Position numbers and translations under genes: made by a program
In this document: piece by piece, positions 28,616-31,271 of the stretch
Layout: each line of letters starts with the position of its first letter
Numbering within the stretch: position 1 is the stretch's first letter
The notes under the pieces: model-generated
Told to the model about the DNA's origin: nothing
The model's input: the letters and a program-made list of their open reading frames with translations, nothing else
Databases searched by the model: none
Origin: Bacteroidales bacterium
GTDB lineage: Bacteria; Bacteroidota; Bacteroidia; Bacteroidales; JAADJA01
DNA length: 31,271 nucleotides
NCBI GenBank assembly: GCA_030635465.1
Contig: DAOVYU010000001.1
Span: 1-31,271 of the forward strand
Reading direction: 5' to 3'

Positions 28616-30316
28616 TTACGCAGTTTCTAATTGAGTTTTCGCAGTACTGAATTTACCAAATATAAACCAGTAAGGATTATAGATTGGGAAGATTATCTCT
28701 TCTTCAATAACCACTACGATCTCATTTTTCCTAACAGTTTCTACATCTTCAACGAATTGGATATTCAAAGGAGTAAATTCCTTTAATTCAACACCGTTTC
28801 TTGAGAAGTCCCCATTCAACCATTTACCGTAAGGCATGGCAGTAGTAAAGGCAACCGGTTTCCCGTTTACACCTGTAACTCTACCATTGGCATCTTTAGA
28901 AATATTAAGATAGTTACCTTGAGTATCCTTCAACAATCCCATTTGAGTACCTTGAGATGGATGTATTACATAACCTGTGTTAACATATTCACCAGCTTCC
29001 AACTGAGCATCTGCAACAGCCAATACATCATATTCCTGTGCTAAATCTATACCTAAATAGAATGGAGAAGTAGATGATCCAGTCCATGCACTTGTGTCAG
29101 CCTCAGTAACGAATGTAAGGTCAATAATTACCTGAGTAGTATTGATTACTTCAATTGAACTATGAGTGGCATTATACGTACCCTCAGAAGCGTTTGCAAT
29201 TGTCAGGTTATCACCATTTCTTAAATTGTGAACTGCTGCAAATGTGATCAATGCTTGAGTACCTGCATTGTAAGTTGCAACACTTGAAATTGCACCAGCT
29301 GTATAGGTATTAGGTGCTAAATCAAATGCCTGGGCATCATTAGCCAAACCTTTTACATTATTCCCTGCACCGTCACCAAACAGTAACTGAACATCCTCCA
29401 CGAATAAAGTAGCGTCCGGTAATTTGGCCAATACTTTATTTATAACAAATTGAAGTCCATTAGTTTTAATTTCTCTTTTGGAAATTCTCATTGAGTTCGC
29501 AATACGTTTCAATCCCCAGGTGTTTTCTTTAGATTTGAATACACTTTCTGCAGCTTCTGCGTTCTCTGCCAACATAGTAGCTCCTAAAGTTAATGCATCC
29601 GTATAATCATATACCTGACCAGAAACAATCTGAGCCTGATCTGTCATACTTACATTCAATAAGTCTCTAACATGAGTCATCCTGGTAGGAGCATCATCCC
29701 GTACAATATCTGAAATCTCGCTAATCATTACGGTACCCGTATGACTTGACGTATCAACTGTTGCTTTGGTGGCAACATCTTTCAAGGATACTTCACCCTT
29801 TACTGAATCAAGACACATTTTATTTGATGCCCCTTTAAAGCCACGTCCTTCAAATTCTGTAAAGGCCTCAGAATTAAATGCTAATTTAATCAATCCTTCA
29901 ATCTGATTTCTTCGGCTTATTTTCCTACGAACATCCGGGATTTGATATTGCCCGTCTTTCATTTTTGTGATTTCAGTACCTTGTATTTTAGCAATATCCT
30001 TAATTTCCTTTGCTAAATCCGTCACTGTTTTTACTTCCTTTTTAAGATCATCAATCGTTTGGACATATTTAGTCAACGCCTCTACCGGCATATCCTTAAT
30101 AGTCTTATTGAAATCTGATTTAACTGTTTCGATTTCCTCTTTTGTAAGGAAATTTTTAGTTGCTTTTTCCAGCTTCCCATCAAAATCAGCTATCATTTCA
30201 GCTCTTTGATGTTCTGATTTGTCTGCAGTATATTGTGCCAATTCCTCAACAGTCAGAGCTTCTTTTTGCTCTTTTGTGATATCGACAAACTTACCGTCTT
30301 TCATCCAAATTTTCAT
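28616..30316 (-). CDS. HK97-fold major capsid protein with N-terminal scaffold region and inserted beta domain, 566 aa
   Basis: 566 codons from ATG 30314-30316. Residues 1-125 are charged coiled coil (ITKEQKEALTVEELAQYTAD, then DLKKEVKTVTDLAKEIKDIA), a scaffold-like delta domain usually removed by the prohead protease. The capsid core starts near 140. Recognisable HK97-fold parts: LAENAEAAESVF, GLKRIANSMRISKREI, LLFGDGAGNNVKGLANDA, YVIHPSQGTQMGLLKDTQGN and NGKPVAFTTAMPYGKWL. Between FDLAPNT (337) and YLGIDLAQ (420) lies an insertion of about 80 residues with the FCCH-like pattern ITFAAVHNLRNGDNLTI then EGTYNATHSSIEVI, likely a surface decoration. The protease-like gene is directly upstream. 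Confidence 0.9.
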   Translation of the reverse strand: MKIWMKDGKFVDITKEQKEALTVEELAQYTADKSEHQRAEMIADFDGKLEKATKNFLTKEEIETVKSDFNKTIKDMPVEALTKYVQTIDDLKKEVKTVTDLAKEIKDIAKIQGTEITKMKDGQYQIPDVRRKISRRNQIEGLIKLAFNSEAFTEFEGRGFKGASNKMCLDSVKGEVSLKDVATKATVDTSSHTGTVMISEISDIVRDDAPTRMTHVRDLLNVSMTDQAQIVSGQVYDYTDALTLGATMLAENAEAAESVFKSKENTWGLKRIANSMRISKREIKTNGLQFVINKVLAKLPDATLFVEDVQLLFGDGAGNNVKGLANDAQAFDLAPNTYTAGAISSVATYNAGTQALITFAAVHNLRNGDNLTIANASEGTYNATHSSIEVINTTQVIIDLTFVTEADTSAWTGSSTSPFYLGIDLAQEYDVLAVADAQLEAGEYVNTGYVIHPSQGTQMGLLKDTQGNYLNISKDANGRVTGVNGKPVAFTTAMPYGKWLNGDFSRNGVELKEFTPLNIQFVEDVETVRKNEIVVVIEEEIIFPIYNPYWFIFGKFSTAKTQLETA

Positions 30317-30327
30317 AAGTGTAAATT

Positions 30328-31176
30328 TTAATTTGTTAAATGTTTATAAAATTCCTTTTTACTTTCCTGAAGTGCCTGTTCAGCGGCCTCAGTCTTTTCA
30401 AGAAGTGCTTGTTCAGCGGCTTCTTTTGTTTCCTTTGAGTCTGTAATTGGCCCGGTAGCTGCATTGCTACCAAATATAACCAAACTACTCTCATGTATGT
30501 TTTTAGCCTCGGATACTGCCCAGAAAAAGAATATTTCTTCGAAGTCATCCTTATTGGCTATTATTTTTATGTATTTATCATACCTTTTTTTGTAGGTAAT
30601 GTCATCTTCATCATCGCTATTCAAAGCTAATTCGATGGTTACATATTGCATTCTCACACTAGCTTCGATATCATCACCACTTTCTAACCAATCTTTAGCC
30701 GTTTTGTTAATTACTTTATTTTTGGCCACCTTGTAAATTAATACTTGAGTTTTACCTTCATATGTTTTCCCAATCATACTGAATGGAATCATAGCGATCA
30801 ACATTTTCACATATTCTTTCTTAACAATTACCTTGTCCAACTCAAGCATGTGATCGGCCACTAAATAATTTTTACCTTGTTGGGCCGGTACAGTAATATC
30901 CCAAATACCATTAAGATGTAAATCATCATGGTGATCTAAAATTCTAGTGGAATTAACTGCTATGTAATAGTGATGATCATCTATTTTTAATCCTTTGATT
31001 TGATCGGATAATTTAGAGGAGTCAAGGGCTTTAGCAATCACACCGGCCCCTTTTTCACAAGACTTTTGAATCTTAGACTTTTTAAAAGCAATGATTTGAT
31101 TTTCATTAGCCTTTAATTCTTTAAACATTTCCTCTTTATTAACGAAATCCCGATTAAGTGCTTTACAATGTATCAT
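30328..31176 (-). CDS. Prohead protease-like protein (S78-type) with scaffold tail, 282 aa
   Basis: 282 codons from ATG 31174-31176, overlapping the upstream stop as ATGA. The central part has prohead-protease features: STRILDHHDDLHLNGIWD (the D-x-x-x-D-x2 strand start), His109 in LVADHM, a Ser173 strand EASVRMQYV, and the closing FWAVSEAKNIHESSLVIFGS then NAATG, close to the EiSlVx-pAN motif of HK97-type proteases. The tail (248-282) repeats EAAEQAL twice as coiled coil, a scaffold-like element. The gene directly precedes the major capsid gene, the standard order. Catalytic residues are inferred by motif, not structure. Confidence 0.6.
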   Translation of the reverse strand: MIHCKALNRDFVNKEEMFKELKANENQIIAFKKSKIQKSCEKGAGVIAKALDSSKLSDQIKGLKIDDHHYYIAVNSTRILDHHDDLHLNGIWDITVPAQQGKNYLVADHMLELDKVIVKKEYVKMLIAMIPFSMIGKTYEGKTQVLIYKVAKNKVINKTAKDWLESGDDIEASVRMQYVTIELALNSDDEDDITYKKRYDKYIKIIANKDDFEEIFFFWAVSEAKNIHESSLVIFGSNAATGPITDSKETKEAAEQALLEKTEAAEQALQESKKEFYKHLTN

Positions 31177-31271
31177 TTCAAGACTGTTTTATTTCCTTTC
31201 AAAATATCCAATTTCTTCCTAATGGATTCTTTTAATTTAGGATCGTTAGTATTCTTTTTTATTTTTTCTAT
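31173..31271 (-). CDS. C-terminus of an upstream gene (probably portal), partial
   Basis: The last 32 codons of a gene that begins right of the window, ending in KKLDILKGNKTVLK and a TGA at 31173-31175 that overlaps the protease start as ATGA. The Lys-rich tail has no diagnostic motif. Gene order (before protease and capsid) makes portal the likely identity; this is inference only. Confidence 0.6.
   Translation of the reverse strand: MEKIKKNTNDPKLKESIRKKLDILKGNKTVLK

Noticed and set aside
30336..30548. Alternative minus-strand frame of 70 codons in the protease-like gene
   Set aside because: Covered by the longer protease-like frame; low-complexity repeat of EAAEQAL creates an open shadow frame.
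1..31271. CRISPR arrays, tRNA or rRNA genes, insertion sequences, attachment sites
   Set aside because: None could be seen by reading; no regularly spaced repeats, no cloverleaf with a conserved T-loop, no transposase. An integrase would be needed to look for an attachment site.

Overview
The window is an AT-rich, densely packed stretch of a tailed-phage genome (a siphovirus-type phage or prophage) from a Bacteroidetes/Flavobacteriia-like host. Evidence for the host group: promoter motifs of the Bacteroidetes type (TTTG or TTG, about 19-20 bp, then TAnnTTTG), starts preceded by A/T-rich sequence rather than Shine-Dalgarno sites, signal peptides ending in the S/A-Q style usual in this phylum, and a SprB-like repeat. 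Integrase, terminase and most of portal are not in the window, so temperate versus virulent cannot be decided.

Almost every gene is on the minus strand and is read right to left. From 31271 down to 28616 come the end of an upstream (probably portal) gene, a prohead-protease-like gene and an HK97-type major capsid protein. From 28605 to 18893 come head-tail connector and tail-completion genes, a tail tube protein, three small genes before the tape measure, a 1283-residue tape measure protein and a large tail-tip protein. From 18889 to 9706 lie tail-fibre and adhesin genes: a fibre-shaft-like protein, a LamG-like lectin, a large protein with a SprB-like repeat, and then a run of fibre- or propeller-like proteins that carry Sec signal peptides. 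From 9689 to 6581 there is a membrane/lysis block: several membrane proteins, a membrane-anchored CAP-domain protein, a T7-lysozyme-type amidase and spanin-like coiled-coil proteins with an 80-bp out-of-frame overlap. A strong intrinsic terminator at 6532-6552 ends this late operon.

The 6140-6580 gap is a regulatory hub: the late terminator, a promoter box just upstream of a well-folded putative small RNA, a palindrome that could be an operator, a second intrinsic terminator, and a near-consensus promoter at 6167-6197 that starts the early operon. That operon holds a small ORF, a membrane protein, an XRE-type regulator, RecT annealing protein and YqaJ/lambda-exo-like nuclease (a two-part recombination system), a ladder of small translationally coupled ORFs, and finally an SNF2-like helicase and the start of a DNA methyltransferase. 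A 12-bp helix that interleaves with an 11-bp terminator helix sits just before the helicase and looks like an attenuator or pseudoknot.

The features least explained by ordinary phage biology are: one plus-strand gene (15031-15228), a single-TM, His-rich miniprotein with its own promoter inside the tail operon; three structured RNA elements (1641-1729, 6335-6502, 8016-8098), the last coupled to a 12-codon ORF upstream of the amidase; and the signal peptides on fibre-like proteins. Functional names for tail and connector genes rest on gene order and recognisable motifs only, since no database search was possible.
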